From the NCBI GenBank assembly GCA_900491605.1, contig UESW01003901.1:509694-573693 (forward strand): a DNA stretch of 64,000 nt, written 5' to 3'. A program made the translations under genes and the position numbers. The stretch comes from Calamus simplicifolius. Its lineage: Eukaryota > Streptophyta > Magnoliopsida > Arecales > Arecaceae. Positions 23,289 through 34,445 of this stretch are shown here, one piece after another. The notes under the pieces are model-generated. The model made no database searches. It was given only the letters and a program-made list of their open reading frames with translations, and was not told where the DNA came from. Positions within the stretch are counted from its first letter, which is position 1. The number at the start of each line of letters is the position of its first letter.

Positions 23289-24831
23289 ATGAATACCATG
23301 GAAGAAGAAGACAATCCTGAGAGAAAAGCTCTGATGAGAAGTCATGTAGAGCAGATGTTAAAGCTTAGAGATATTGTTGATGGAAACAAGACACTGGCAT
23401 TTCATCTTGAGCCAAAGGTAACATTTATTCTCAATCACGTTTAGTTTTGTATTCTTTATTCTCAATCCTATCCAAAGAAATTTCAGAGTAGTAGAAGAAA
23501 AGTTGTTATTTTTTTCATCTATCTTTTCCTCACTCACTGTAATCCCCTGCTTTTCGTTTGTGCAGACCGTAGTTCTAAAAGTTTCGATGCATTGCCATGG
23601 CTGTGCAAGAAAAGTGGAGAAACACATATCAAAGATGGAAGGTATGAGCAAGATTTTTCTGCTTTCATGTACATTTATTTATTTATTTTCTGTGGAAGGA
23701 GTGGTTAGCTCTTGTCTATTATAATAATTTACAACCTCTAAATTTATGAGACATAAGTAATACAAACTCAAACATATAGGCTACCATTTCATCTACGGTG
23801 ATGCTATCAAGCAAAAATTTGGAGTGAATATGGGAAGATCAGCACTTTGTTTTACGTTCGGCGTTTTTATATTTTTTACTTCAAACTTTTAGACAAGTTC
23901 TTGTGAAGTCAGGGCTTTCTTACAAGTCTCTCCTTTCTTTCATCATAATCTCCTGACATTTAAATTAATTTAATCCCTGAGGAAGCTCTTGACAAATATT
24001 TGTTACACTTAATTTACGCTTTTTGAGTACATGTAGTTATGAATCTAATTCAATTACTACACATAAAACGTAACATAGAGTAATTTTGGACAGGAGTCTC
24101 ATGAACTTGCCCCTTCAGACAACCAATTGAATAACTTACGTCTGCGTTTATACCTACCAGCTTTAGCTGTGTTTGGAGATCATCTAATCTGACAATACTT
24201 TTTGCCAGTAAACTTTTTGGGGGAAAGTGAGGCAGTCGTTTTGACACAGAACATAGCAGCTTATGATGCTACATTTCAGCAGTCTTTTTTTTTTTTTTTT
24301 TGTTTGAAACGATCATCCCTTCAATCCACTTCTATTTTTAGATCCTGCAATGGAAATTCTTATGAGATAATGGAGTTAATAATAATGTATTCTATTAATC
24401 AGAAAGGTCTATCGCCTTGAACAATATAGCAAGCATCACGTGGAGCCATTGGAATATGGGAAACCCATTGAGAAGGGAGAAGTGAACTCCTTGTAGTCTC
24501 GAGTAGCAGGAACTTGTGGACTTTTTTTATATTTTATTTTTAAGTTCTTAAATTTTATCAAGAACTTTGAAGTAGCCAACGAGGAGTAAATTATTATATT
24601 CCTCACTCTTTCACTAACTCTCTTTTTTTTTTCTCTCCCTCTCTAGGAGTGACCTCCTTTGAAGTGGACTTGGAGAGCAATAAGGTGGTTGTTACGGGGG
24701 ACATCACTCCTTTTGAGGTCCTGGACAGCATCTCCAAGGTTAAGTTTGCAGAGCTATGGGTGGCCCCTGAGCCACCAAAAAGTGTTGCATTTGATGGACG
24801 CACCAACACACAGTCTTCAAGCTCTCATTGA
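23289..24831 (+). CDS. small heavy-metal-associated (HMA) domain protein
   Basis: Three exons: 23289-23417, 23566-23641, 24647-24831. All junctions are GT-AG, and the joined length of 390 nt encodes 129 residues. The first about 43 residues are charged, probably helical and carry no domain. The HMA fold follows from residue 44: TVVLKVSMHCHGCARKVEKH, with the metal-binding MxCxxC at Met51, Cys53 and Cys56, then VTSFEVDLESNKVVVTGDI. Such domains bind Cu(I), Zn(II) or similar soft ions; related plant proteins act as chaperones or, in the NaKR group, in phloem ion handling. The C-terminus ends SSSSH with no CaaX box, so it is not a prenylated HIPP. Met at 23298 is an alternative start, and an in-frame Met also exists at 23193. 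There is no transmembrane segment. The metal and partner cannot be read from the sequence. Confidence 0.88.
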
Positions 24832-26438
24832 TTGATCGATGACTTTCGTAGAAGTTAAAGATTTTATGCAGACAGGCAACACGGGCAAGACCGCATCTCG
24901 AGAACTTCTCCCATATCTTATCCTGTGCCAGTTGTTTCACTTCATCCCTGGGTTTTTCCCTGGCCATGAAGAAGCTAGATTTGATATATTGCTACAATAG
25001 GATTCCAAGCGCAAAACTTTGCTTGGCATCGATGTCATCTGATGTGCTGCTTTAGAGGATCACATATCATTCTTGCAGGCCATCTTGTTAATAGTATTTT
25101 GATCAAAATGCTTATTCAGTATTTTTTAAAAAAATATCTTTTCAAGAATTATTTTTAATTTTTTTTTCTTAAGTACTTTTCTTTTTAAAATTCTTATTGA
25201 GAAACAAAAAAAATAAATACTATCTCTTCATGATATTTGTTTTATTTTTTTCTCTATCTTTTAACCAAATGCAAAAAATGAAGGTAAAAAAGATTTTCAT
25301 CCCTATTTTTTCTTAATTAAATCTTATGAGAAAGAAAATGAAGACCGAAAATAAGTATTATTTATCTTATGATTTTTATTTTCTAATGAAATAAAAGAAA
25401 ATATGTATAATCTCGTATATAACTTTTCCTTCATTCTTGGATCAAAAATAAAAAAAAAAAAAAAAATATCTTTTTTTTTTTCTTCAAACTAAACAAAAGG
25501 TAAGTGTAACAACCTTTTGTCGTAGGATGTGACCTTTTGATCATCAAACCTTTCGCATTTGTCTAGCCTTACCTTACGAAGAAAGGTTTTCACGTTGAGA
25601 TCGAACCATATAACAAAAGTATAGCCAATAGCACAATCATCTAGTAACTACTACTTTCTTTTGAACAAAAAGGATAGCATTGATAGTTGAAAAACATCTC
25701 TCTCAAAATTTAACTTTGATTCTTAAGCTTTTAGTTATTATAATTTAATTTTTTTATATTTTAAATATATTAAAATATAATATTTTTAGAGTATGAAGAA
25801 TTAAATTATAATAACTAAAAGTTTAAGAACGAAAATAAATTTTTAGTGAAGGTTTGAGGATCGCATCCGCCTCAGCTAAAATTATGGATAGGGCTGGCCA
25901 GGTTCACTTCTACTGGGCTTTGGTGGGAGCAACAGGACTTTGAAGCACTCCCCATACTTGCACCAAGATGGGCCCATGAAAGCAATGTTAATTGGTAGCT
26001 TTTTTTTTTTTGTGAAAGTGGATGTTACTGTATCAGTAGTGGTTTTGGTTGTCATGCTGCAGAGGGGATGAGATGGTTTCGTATTGGTAAATAGGAACAC
26101 AAACCTGGTGTTCACTGCACACAAGAAAAAAACTTTAAGAAGCACTGCAACCCCAGGATGATGGTCGACTGTTCATTTCTTTTCTGACATTGTGGAAGCT
26201 AATGTTTCGGGACCGCTTCTTCGGCAGCTTCCATAACAGGCTTTTTGCTTTTGGTACGATGCTATTGACCATACATGGACTGATAGCCGTGAAATTTTGA
26301 GAAGATTAAGAATATAAAAGTATGCATAAAGATCTTAGGAGATTGAATAGTGGAAAAAATTGGATGAAGTTTAATCTTTTAAAAATTTATTATAAAAGCA
26401 TCATAGTTGAATCGTTCAACGGATCATGTGCTATTGAA
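24832..26438. other. intergenic AT-rich DNA
   Basis: Follows the HMA gene and probably includes its 3' UTR (about 24832-25080). From 25100 it is dominated by T- and A-rich low-complexity sequence with no supported gene. Confidence 0.5.
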
Positions 26439-26546
26439 GAGGGCTCTACCATCTTTATCTGAGAAGTAATGGTTGGTTGGAGTAGCCATAATGAGGGCTC
26501 TACCATATTTATCTGAGAAGCAATGGTTGGTTGGACCAATTCCTGA
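26439..26546. repeat. 54-bp tandem duplication
   Basis: Two units start at 26439 and 26493 (GAGGGCTCTACCAT ... TTATCTGAGAAG ... AATGGTTGGTTGGA). Confidence 0.9.
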
Positions 26547-26629
26547 TGGTTAACATCGCCAAACACCTCATGTTTGTGCATGTGAGGGAGGTTTAATTAA
26601 GTCTAAATTTATTTTTTTAAAATTTATAT

Positions 26630-26909
26630 AGCTCATGAATCCTAAAGGTAAAAATAAAAATAATAGAATGACTTCAAAATTTGTAAATTAAAGGATAAAA
26701 GATAATCGAATTTTGAGCTTTATTGCATTAAAATCTATCTTATATGCATACATACATATAGACACACACACACACATATATATATATAATAGCTCATGAA
26801 TCCTAAAGGTAAAAAATAAAAATAATAGAATGACTTAAAAATTTGTGTAAATTAAAGATGAAAAGATGATAAATTTTGAGCTTTATTGCATTAAAATCTA
26901 TCTTATATG

Positions 26910-26951
<42 letters not shown>
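26630..26951. repeat. 161-bp tandem duplication ending in CA/TA microsatellites
   Basis: Units start at 26630 and 26791 with AGCTCATGAATCCTAAAGGT. Each ends in an (AC)n(AT)n run (about 26763-26789 and 26910-26951). The microsatellite lies at each unit junction. Confidence 0.9.
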
Positions 26952-26963
<12 letters not shown>

Positions 26964-27618
26964 GATGCTTTTGAACCTTTTAAGTTATCTTCATGAAATG
27001 AAGGGTGATATAATGGCTTACCAAAAGGTTTATAAATTTCAGATATATGTTTTGAGAAAGTGAATTTATCTTTTTCATACTAAGTTATTACTTTAATTTA
27101 AAAAAAAATATTTTTCATCTCTAATGAATAGGTACTAACAAAACATAAGTTTTTTTTTTTAATTTCATCATAGTGGTTTTACGCTTAAACCATCTTATAT
27201 GTAAATAGCTTTATTTGATCATAGGAAGCTATTATTATGAAAAAATAGTTATTGCCAAATATGTGCACATCATTTAAAAATTTCTAAATTTATACATAAA
27301 TAATATAAATACATATTTATTAATATCTATATATTTTTAAAATTAAAATTTATAAACAAAAATATTTAAAATAAATGAAATTAATATCGTTAAAAAAATA
27401 AAAATTCCCATGTAGTCAATTTATCTTAGAGATGTAAAAACATGTTATAATATTTCAAAAATTAAAATATAATTAAAAACTATATATAAATATAAAGGAA
27501 TTTATGAATTAATATCTAAAAATATAAACATTTTTTGTCTCATTTAAAATAAACAATAAAGAATAATAGGGTCTCTTTTTTTTGTTACAAGCGGGCGATC
27601 ACACCAGTCTGGCATGAA

Positions 27619-27931
27619 TCAAACCCGAGAAGTTAGAGTACATGATTTGCTGCAAAATAAGAGGGCATGGGTCACCCATATGCCATTCCCAAGGGCTGGA
27701 TGGCGATCTGCAACATTAGCGATCCAATCAGCCGCTGCATTGGCTTCCCTATAAACATGGCGAATCAGAGGCACACTGTAGTTCGGAGAGAATCCCAAAT
27801 CGCATGGAGCAGGGAATTGGTGGAATGAAGACCCCATCCCGACGAATCCATTGAATAACCGTTAGAGAATCTCCCTCAATAATCAATCTGCTAGAGGCCA
27901 GATGACGAACAACATAATTGATTCCAGCCAT
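27619..27931 (-). pseudogene. L1 C-terminal RNase H remnant
   Basis: The RNase H domain typical of one plant L1 group is seen as RLIIEGDSLTVIQWIRRDG (about 27840-27900) and then, in another frame, VPLIRHVYREANAAADWIAN (about 27725-27785). The catalytic Asp in EGDS and the downstream NAAAD are kept. A frameshift separates them. Confidence 0.85.
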
Positions 27932-28061
27932 GCAGCCTGAAGCTCCGCCATAGGGACCGATAAATCAAGGAACCATGGCCACCGACTGCAAGAAGCTCAC
28001 CCTCAGAACCCCTAATAACAAAGCGGACCCAGCAATACGATCCAGACAGAGTCATCAAAGT

Positions 28062-28790
28062 TCACTTTAACATAACCCGGGGTGGGGGCTCCCAAGATAT
28101 AAAGAATATAGAACGGTGCGCTGCCGAAGCAGCATGGGAGTCCCAGAGACAGGTCGGACAAAGTGAACACCAAGAAAAGAGTGGCCATACTCCTTGGCAA
28201 GAAGAACAACCTTTCTGATAATCATCTGGGATGAACAGTCTTCTCAGAGAAAACCATCTGGTTCCTAGTGAGCCAAATATGATAAGCCAAATAAGCTGAA
28301 ACAGCACCTTGGGCACCCAGGCCACTCTGAGCAGCAAGATGAATGGCATGCAAGAAAGAGAGCCGAATGGGGCCCACCTCAACAACCACGGGGTAAATGA
28401 CATCTGCTGCCAGATCTCGAGAGCAAGTAAAGATAACATGATCAACCGACTCATCCTCAAGCCCATAGATTGGGCAGAGAGGCGAAATGAGGAGACCACG
28501 GTCGGCCAGCAGATCACAGGTAGGAAGGCGATCCCACTAAAGCTTCCACAAGAAGAGCCGAATCCTGGGGTGGATAGACAAACTAGATCCACGCAACATC
28601 ATCCAACCCCAAAATCTGAGAACGGAAGCAGTCAACTAGATCCCTAGTAGGAGCACGAGAGAGGCAGGAGCGCCGCCAGAGTCTGGTATCCGAGTCAGCT
28701 GAGGGGGCAAGGGGAATGGCGAGAATCATCTGCGCAAGCTCAGCCCAAAGAGTCGGAAAATAGTGGAAGCATTCCATACATTACTGTCCT
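28062..28790 (-). pseudogene. L1 zinc-binding RVT-associated region, decayed
   Basis: Minus-strand sequence between the RT and RNase H. It keeps the length and the Trp/Cys-rich character of the zf-RVT region of plant L1 ORF2, but spread over several frames. Confidence 0.55.
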
Positions 28791-29299
28791 GGCAATCAAA
28801 GAAGCACTGGCATAGAGGGTCAACATCAGTACTAAGAAAGGTTGGCCAGCAGGATAGAGGAATGGCCGCTATCCAACTATCCTGAGTAACATCGACAGAT
28901 CTCCATCCCCAATCATCCAATGAATATCGGGCATAATAGAAGGGGCAACCTGACAAATCGCCCGCCAAAACAGAGAGCAGCTGGGGAGTACGGGAAATCG
29001 AATCAGGAGACCAGACACCATATCTACCTCTCATAACAATACTCCAAAACAGTGAGGATCCAATAAAAATCTAGAAGCATTCCTCACAAACAGAGCTTCC
29101 CGGGAGGACTAGAGACTGAATCCCCATCCCACCCTCTCGAATAGGCAGACAAATAGTATCCCATGAAAGGAGATGAAGACCATGGCCACCCTGACTCGAG
29201 CCCCAGAGAAAATCCGAAATGCCTCTTAATCCGGCGCAGACAGATAACCGGAATCAGGGTGTTAGATAAGAGATAAAGGGGCGCGAGGTGAGGATGGAC

Positions 29300-30985
29300 C
29301 GAATCAACATAATCCACCCATCATCGAGAGGCTAGAAGCCTGCCACCTACCCAACCGATCAGAAATCCGACGTTCAAGATCCCGAAATTAGACTGCCTGA
29401 GGATGATGCCCCGAAATAGGGATCCCAAGTAGGATAGGCGGTCAGAATGGGAAGAGATCCCTAACAATTGGGAGATCACAGTCTGACGAGAAGAGGGCGA
29501 CAGGCTAAAGTAAAGGACAATTTCTGCAGATTGACCCCTGACCGGAAGCTTGGCAATAAGCTTGAAGGATAGCAGAGTAAACCGCCACATTCTGAGTAGA
29601 AGCTGGGCTAAGTAGAACACAATCATCTGCAAAGACAAATGAGTAAGAGGGGGGCTTTGGGGCCTAGGCATATAAGGCTACAACATAGACGCTCCAACAG
29701 CCTGAGCAAAAGTGCGCGACAAATCATCAGCATAGAGAATGAACAAAAAAGGAGAAAGATTGCAACCCTGACGGAGCCCCCCAGCAGATGGAAAAAAACC
29801 TGAAGGACCTCCATTGATGAGGATAGAAAAGGTAGGCCCCTGCATACATGCCATAACCCATTCAATAAAGAGATCAGCAAAACGAAACTCCCGAAGAGTC
29901 TGCCGAAGAAAAGTCCAACTGATCCTATCATAAGCTCTCTCCATGTCCAACTGAATGGCCATAAGAGCCCTTCTATCAGTCGCCGATGAAGTTCATGCAT
30001 GAATTCCTGGGAAATGAGAGCATTATCAGTGATGCTACGACCATGGATGAAAGCTCCCTGTTCCAGAGATATAAGGCGGGGAATCATTCCCTGTAGCCAG
30101 TGACCAAGAGGCGAGCACAGACTTTGTATAGGGTGGTACACAAACTGATAGGCCTATAATGCTGAGGACGAGAAGCCGTCGACCGCTTAGGGATAAGAGA
30201 GACAAATGTGCGCTGCCACTCAGGAGGAAGAACTATAGATGAGAAAACCATCTGAATGGCCATAACAACATCCGGCCCGACAATATCCCAGTAGTGCCGA
30301 AGAAGAAGGGTGGAAACCCGTCAGGACCAGGGGCCTTATCAGGGCCCATAACCCAAACAGCAGATCGAATCTCCTCCGCCGAGACCTCCCTCAAAAGCAC
30401 AGCATTATCATCCTCGGAAACCCGGGCAGCCAGGGGAACAGGAGAAATGGGGAAACCACTGGCAGATACCTCCGACCAATGGGACTAGAAATAATGGACA
30501 ATATACTCCTGAATAGTCTCATCATCCTCCATAATATGACCATTATCATCACTGATATACCGGATCCGATTGGCAGCCCGCCGGGCCACAGTAGCATGAT
30601 GAAAGAACCTGGTATTATGGTCACCCTCCTGAAGCCACTGAATCTGGGACCGCTGTCGCCAATAAGTCTCTTGCTGACTAAGTAAGGAATGGTGCAAAGA
30701 CAAACTCCGTCGGAGAGTCTGGAGATCTAACTCAGAGAGGTAGCTATCCGAATCCTCCCTGCCTGAAGCAAAGCAATGTTAGCTTCCACATATTGAATAC
30801 GCTGAATAAGATCCCCCACCTCTCTCCTGCTCCATCTTAGGAGTCTGCGCTTCACTAATTCAAGGCGGCAGGAGAGACGATAGGTAGAACTCCCTCTAAC
30901 CGGCATCCGCCAAACCTGACGGATAATAGCCCGGGCCGAAGAGTAAGAAGTCCAAAACTCTCAAACCAAACGGCCTCGAAGGCCA
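29300..30985 (-). pseudogene. L1 reverse transcriptase remnant
   Basis: The upstream linker reads SQIQWLQEGDHNTRFFHHAT (about 30605-30680), a segment diagnostic of plant L1 ORF2. The RT core follows, with QLDMERAYDRISW near 29925-29955, GGLRQGCNLSPFLFILYADD near 29715-29775 (catalytic YADD) and the downstream palm and thumb. ISLEQGAFIHGRSI near 30020-30070 matches the conserved QxAFIxGR region. These blocks lie in several frames, so it is not translatable as one protein. Confidence 0.9.
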
Positions 30986-31387
30986 AATAGGGTCTCTTAG
31001 ATGGTTCTACCGGTAAAAAGAGATAGTAGATCTAGTTTTAATATTATTTCCAAAAGGATTTTTATTTTGGGGTAAGAAAAGAAAAAAAAACAAATGCTTG
31101 TTATTTACTTAACTAGGTCTTGATCTCAAATTGGCTAACAATTCTTTTTTATAAATAATAAATTTTTTGATTAAATTATATTTTTAACCATTGAATGTAA
31201 GAGATGTATCATTTTAGTTTTAAAACTTTAAAAAATTATAAAATTAATTCTATTTTTTTTTTTTATATTTATTTATTTATTTTTAAATAAAATAATACCA
31301 TAAGCGGCTTGTTTATATATAATCCACCTTACTGCCGTATCAATGATAAAAAAAAAAAATAACCGCACACATGCCCTCCGATGGAAG

Positions 31388-32428
31388 TAGGGGTGCAACT
31401 TGGGTCGGGTTCAATCCGAACCCGGCCCGCGAACCCAATTTGCAGCAATACTCAAACTCTAGTTTGCTTAACCCGAAGGATCCGGGTTGAACTCGACCGA
31501 TTTGCAACTTGGGCCGGGTTCGGGTTGCAGTCAATCCGAACCCGCAAAGCCACAAGCAGCAGGTCCACTGGTATTGTGGAAGTGATGATTTAGCCTTGTT
31601 TGTTAGGTTTAAAGTATGTAGAGCTCACAATAGTTTTTGGAAGTGATGATTCTTGGTATGAACATCCATCATAACCTTCATTACCTTTTAAAATGAGTAT
31701 ACCTTAACTATTGCATTTTATCATGTAATGTTGGTGGACCAAACTAGTATCTTCATTTTTTTAATTATCTTATTTGAGATATTTGTAACTTCTAATATGA
31801 AGTTTGCCAAAATTTTATGAAAGCATTTGGGAAGAGGTGATGAGCAGAAAACTAAAACATTTGGGAAAGGGATGATAAGTAAAAAATAGATAGCTTTGGA
31901 TGGAATGCAGTCTTGCTATTTAGAAAAGATCTCTCATACCAGACTTATGTGGTCTTCTAGCTGGCTTTTTATATCATCTCAATATTTTTCTGCTTCCGAA
32001 GAATAAAGGTGACTTATCAATGCATATGGGGCTATTGAAATATTATGCAACATTTAAATTACTTTGGATATGTTTTGGTTAAGAATATACTTTTTTTTGT
32101 TTAGTCTTATATAAAAGGTGTATATTTTTAGACATGTAATTTGAAATGTGAAGCTTATTTGTTTCAAACTTCAGCTTGTTCGTACAATGTAAAGCTTATT
32201 TGTTTCAAACTTTAGCTTATTTGTGCAATATCAAGCTTGTTTGTTTCAGATTGTCATAAATTTTTTTTTTCTATCAACCCAAATTTCAATTCGAAACTCA
32301 ACTCGAATCCGATTTTAAAAATAGAATTAAGATTAGGCCTTATAAATAAGATTAGAATTAATATTTTATAAATAAATTTAAAATTAAGATTAAAAAAATT
32401 AAGTTTTATACGCCCAAATTACACCTCA
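31388..32428. mobile_element. hAT-like non-autonomous element, copy 1 (probable)
   Basis: The left end TAGGGGTGCAACTTGGGT and the right end, read inverted as TGAGGTGTAATTTGGGCG, resemble each other and the ends of the 62433 element. Internal blocks with CGGGTT/AACCCG repeats (31390-31550) and CGAATCCGATTTTAAAAAT (about 32303) are shared with that copy. No clear 8-bp duplication is seen here, so the boundaries are tentative. Confidence 0.6.
32151..32255. repeat. 41-bp tandem repeat, about 2.5 copies
   Basis: Units start at 32151, 32192 and 32233 with AAGCTTATTTGTTTCAAACT, inside the hAT-like element. Confidence 0.88.
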
Positions 32429-32788
32429 GTCACACGTGTGTCTTTTTTTTTTTTCTTTTCTCATATAAATTACTAACGACTACCCCTATCTTAACAGCAA
32501 AAATTAAATAAAAACAAAAAATAAAAAAAAATTACAATTTTTTAAAGCGCAGAAATAAAATGACACACTCCCAACTTTAAGAATTAAAAATATAATTTAT
32601 TTTTTTTTATTTTTTAAAAAGAAAGATTCCAAATTAAAATACGACACCTGCTTTGCCAAAAGTAGGGTTGACGTTATATAAAACGGAAGCCGTATCACCT
32701 GTCGTCACCCTTCGACAGCATCGCGCGTGATCGATCGGCATCAGGTTTTAAAAAGCAACAGCGCGTGACACCTGTTCATGTTATGTGG

Positions 32789-32794
32789 CACGTG
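32789..32794 (+). promoter_or_regulatory. G-box / ABRE-like site (GGCACGTGTC)
   Basis: CACGTG core in an ACGTGTC context, as in abscisic-acid and light-response elements. It is paired with a second site 130 bp downstream. Confidence 0.4.
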
Positions 32795-32918
32795 TCAAAC
32801 TATGAACAGCTTCCAACGATTCTCCCAGCTAGTCATTAAATACTAAACCATCCTCGAAAAGAACCCAGAAAATGGACTCTGAAATTAGACTGATCAAAGT
32901 CACGATTATATCACTTGC

Positions 32919-32924
32919 CACGTG
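32919..32924 (+). promoter_or_regulatory. G-box / ABRE-like site (GCCACGTGTC)
   Basis: Second CACGTGTC site, about 80 bp upstream of a TATAAAAA at 33003. The spacing is that of a compact promoter. Confidence 0.45.
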
Positions 32925-33002
32925 TCGGAAAGCTTCGCTTTGGGTTGGGTGGAGATCCCAACTAGGGTCTTCTTTTCTCCGTCTCAACACATCTAAAAAA
33001 TT

Positions 33003-33010
33003 TATAAAAA
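33003..33010 (+). promoter_or_regulatory. candidate TATA box
   Basis: TATAAAAA downstream of the two G-boxes. It would start transcription near 33035. The DUF538 start codon lies 920 bp further on, so the leader would be long or spliced, or the promoter serves another transcript. Confidence 0.3.
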
Positions 33011-33954
33011 GACACTTTTGATACCTGCACTCTCCCTGTACTGAATTCTATCAACTCTTTCATTTTTGCATTTAAATCCCCATCAAAATTCTATTGTTAG
33101 AGATACCTGGTTCGATTATGGCACCATTGTGCATTCCTTGCATACGAAGATTCTATTTTAAGATGAAATAAATCAAGATCTTAACCAATATATATAAATT
33201 TTAAAAAAAATATTAGTAAAATTTTTATATTTATAGATTCATATATCAATGATAAATTTAAGTTTAAATATTATTTTTAATTTTTAATTTTATATTTTAT
33301 CTAAGAGATTGACATTTTTTATTAATATATTAATATAATCTTAGCAATATAATAATATTATTTCAATTGATGTCTTAAAATAATTATTTTATATTTATCG
33401 ATAATAATAAGATCTAAGTTTTAAATATTCTATGGGAATGCATTGTTTTTCTTGGAATATATGTATTTATTATAACTAATAATTTAATATTATTATAAAA
33501 TTAACTTTTTTCATGATAATTTGAAAAATATTTATCAACATAAACTATTACGATGAAATGAATTGGAGCAAAAAGAAAAAAAAGTAAATAATTATTTTTA
33601 AAAAATAATTATATGTATTTTAGAAAGTAATCGTCTTTTCAAAGAACAAAACCACCAATAATGTTATAATGGAGACTTCTTTTAAGTTTTGTTTTTTTGT
33701 TTTTAGAGGTAAAAAAAAAAAAAGGTAATCATTTTTTTTTTTTTTTTCACTTTAAATTCTCGCATGGGTTTACATGCAAAGTTTTCAAAAGGTTTGCTTT
33801 ATTTAATTTTTCTTGGGTTTATATGCAAAGTTCTCAAATTCCACAAAAATGGGCGTGTGTATATCAATCCCTCCATCCGATAACTAACCCTTCCATGATG
33901 CGAAGATGCAACGGGATGAATCGGTTCGTCAGAGATTCTTCATCGCCTCTGAAG
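33011..33954. other. AT-rich upstream region of the DUF538 gene
   Basis: Low-complexity AT-rich DNA. The long frame that opens at 33697 runs through poly-A/T and is not a credible N-terminus. No other gene was seen. Confidence 0.5.
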
Positions 33955-34445
33955 ATGCCGTTCAGATCCCTTCTCTTCCTCCTCTTCCTCTCCTTCTCCC
34001 TCTCCCTCCCCCCTGCCTCCTGTTCCATAAACCCTAACCGTCACCGTAATCCTAATCCTAGCCCCAGCTCCGCCTACGACGAGCTCAAGAACAACGGCTT
34101 CCCCATCGGGCTCCTCCCCGCCAACGTCCGCGGCTACTCCCTCAACCGCACCTCTGGCGTCTTCGCCGTCGACCTCGACGACCGCTGCCGGATCACGCTG
34201 CCCCCGGACAACTACCTCGCTGCCTACTCCCCCAAGATCACCGGCAAGCTCCTCGACCGCCGGATATCTGATCTCGACGGGATCCGGGTCCGAGCCTCTT
34301 CCGGTGGTGGTCCATCACCGGCATCCGGTCCTCCGGCGACGACATCGTATTCGAGGTTGGCGTCACCTCCGCCAAGTATCCTTCCCGGAATTTCGGCGAG
34401 AGCCCTTACTGCGAGGGCCGGGGTCCAAGAAAGGCCTCATCTTGA
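33955..34445 (+). CDS. DUF538 family secreted protein, with frameshift
   Basis: DUF538 proteins are small plant proteins of unsettled function, some with lipid-binding-like folds. The start at 33955 gives MPFRSLLFLLFLSFSLSLPP, a clear signal peptide; further upstream in-frame Met codons would bury it. The domain begins AYDELKNNGFPIGLLPANV and continues with FAVDLDDRCRITLPP, YSPKITGKL and the conserved end of the fold. At about 34293-34298 the frame changes: before it reads LDGIRVRA, after it (next frame) RWWSITGIRSSGDDIVFEVG and SRNFGESPYCEGRG, ending at the TGA 34443-34445. One missing base in a TTCTTC-like stretch explains this. With it the product would be about 163 residues, normal for the family. 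The gene is GC-rich (codon third position C/G) in an AT-rich setting, typical of a grass- or palm-like monocot gene. It could be a recent pseudogene or an assembly error. Confidence 0.85.

Larger units (their letters stand above)
27578..30985 (-). mobile_element. 5'-truncated L1-type LINE with RNase H domain
   Basis: Read on the minus strand, it begins after the missing endonuclease and proceeds through a linker, reverse transcriptase, a connection region and a plant-L1 RNase H domain. It ends in a short A-tail (T run on the plus strand). It is flanked by a perfect 13-bp duplication AATAGGGTCTCTT (27565-27577 and 30986-30998). That is the hallmark of target-primed reverse transcription and fixes both ends. 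At 3.4 kb it is about half the length of a complete element, and stops and frameshifts are frequent. Confidence 0.95.
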
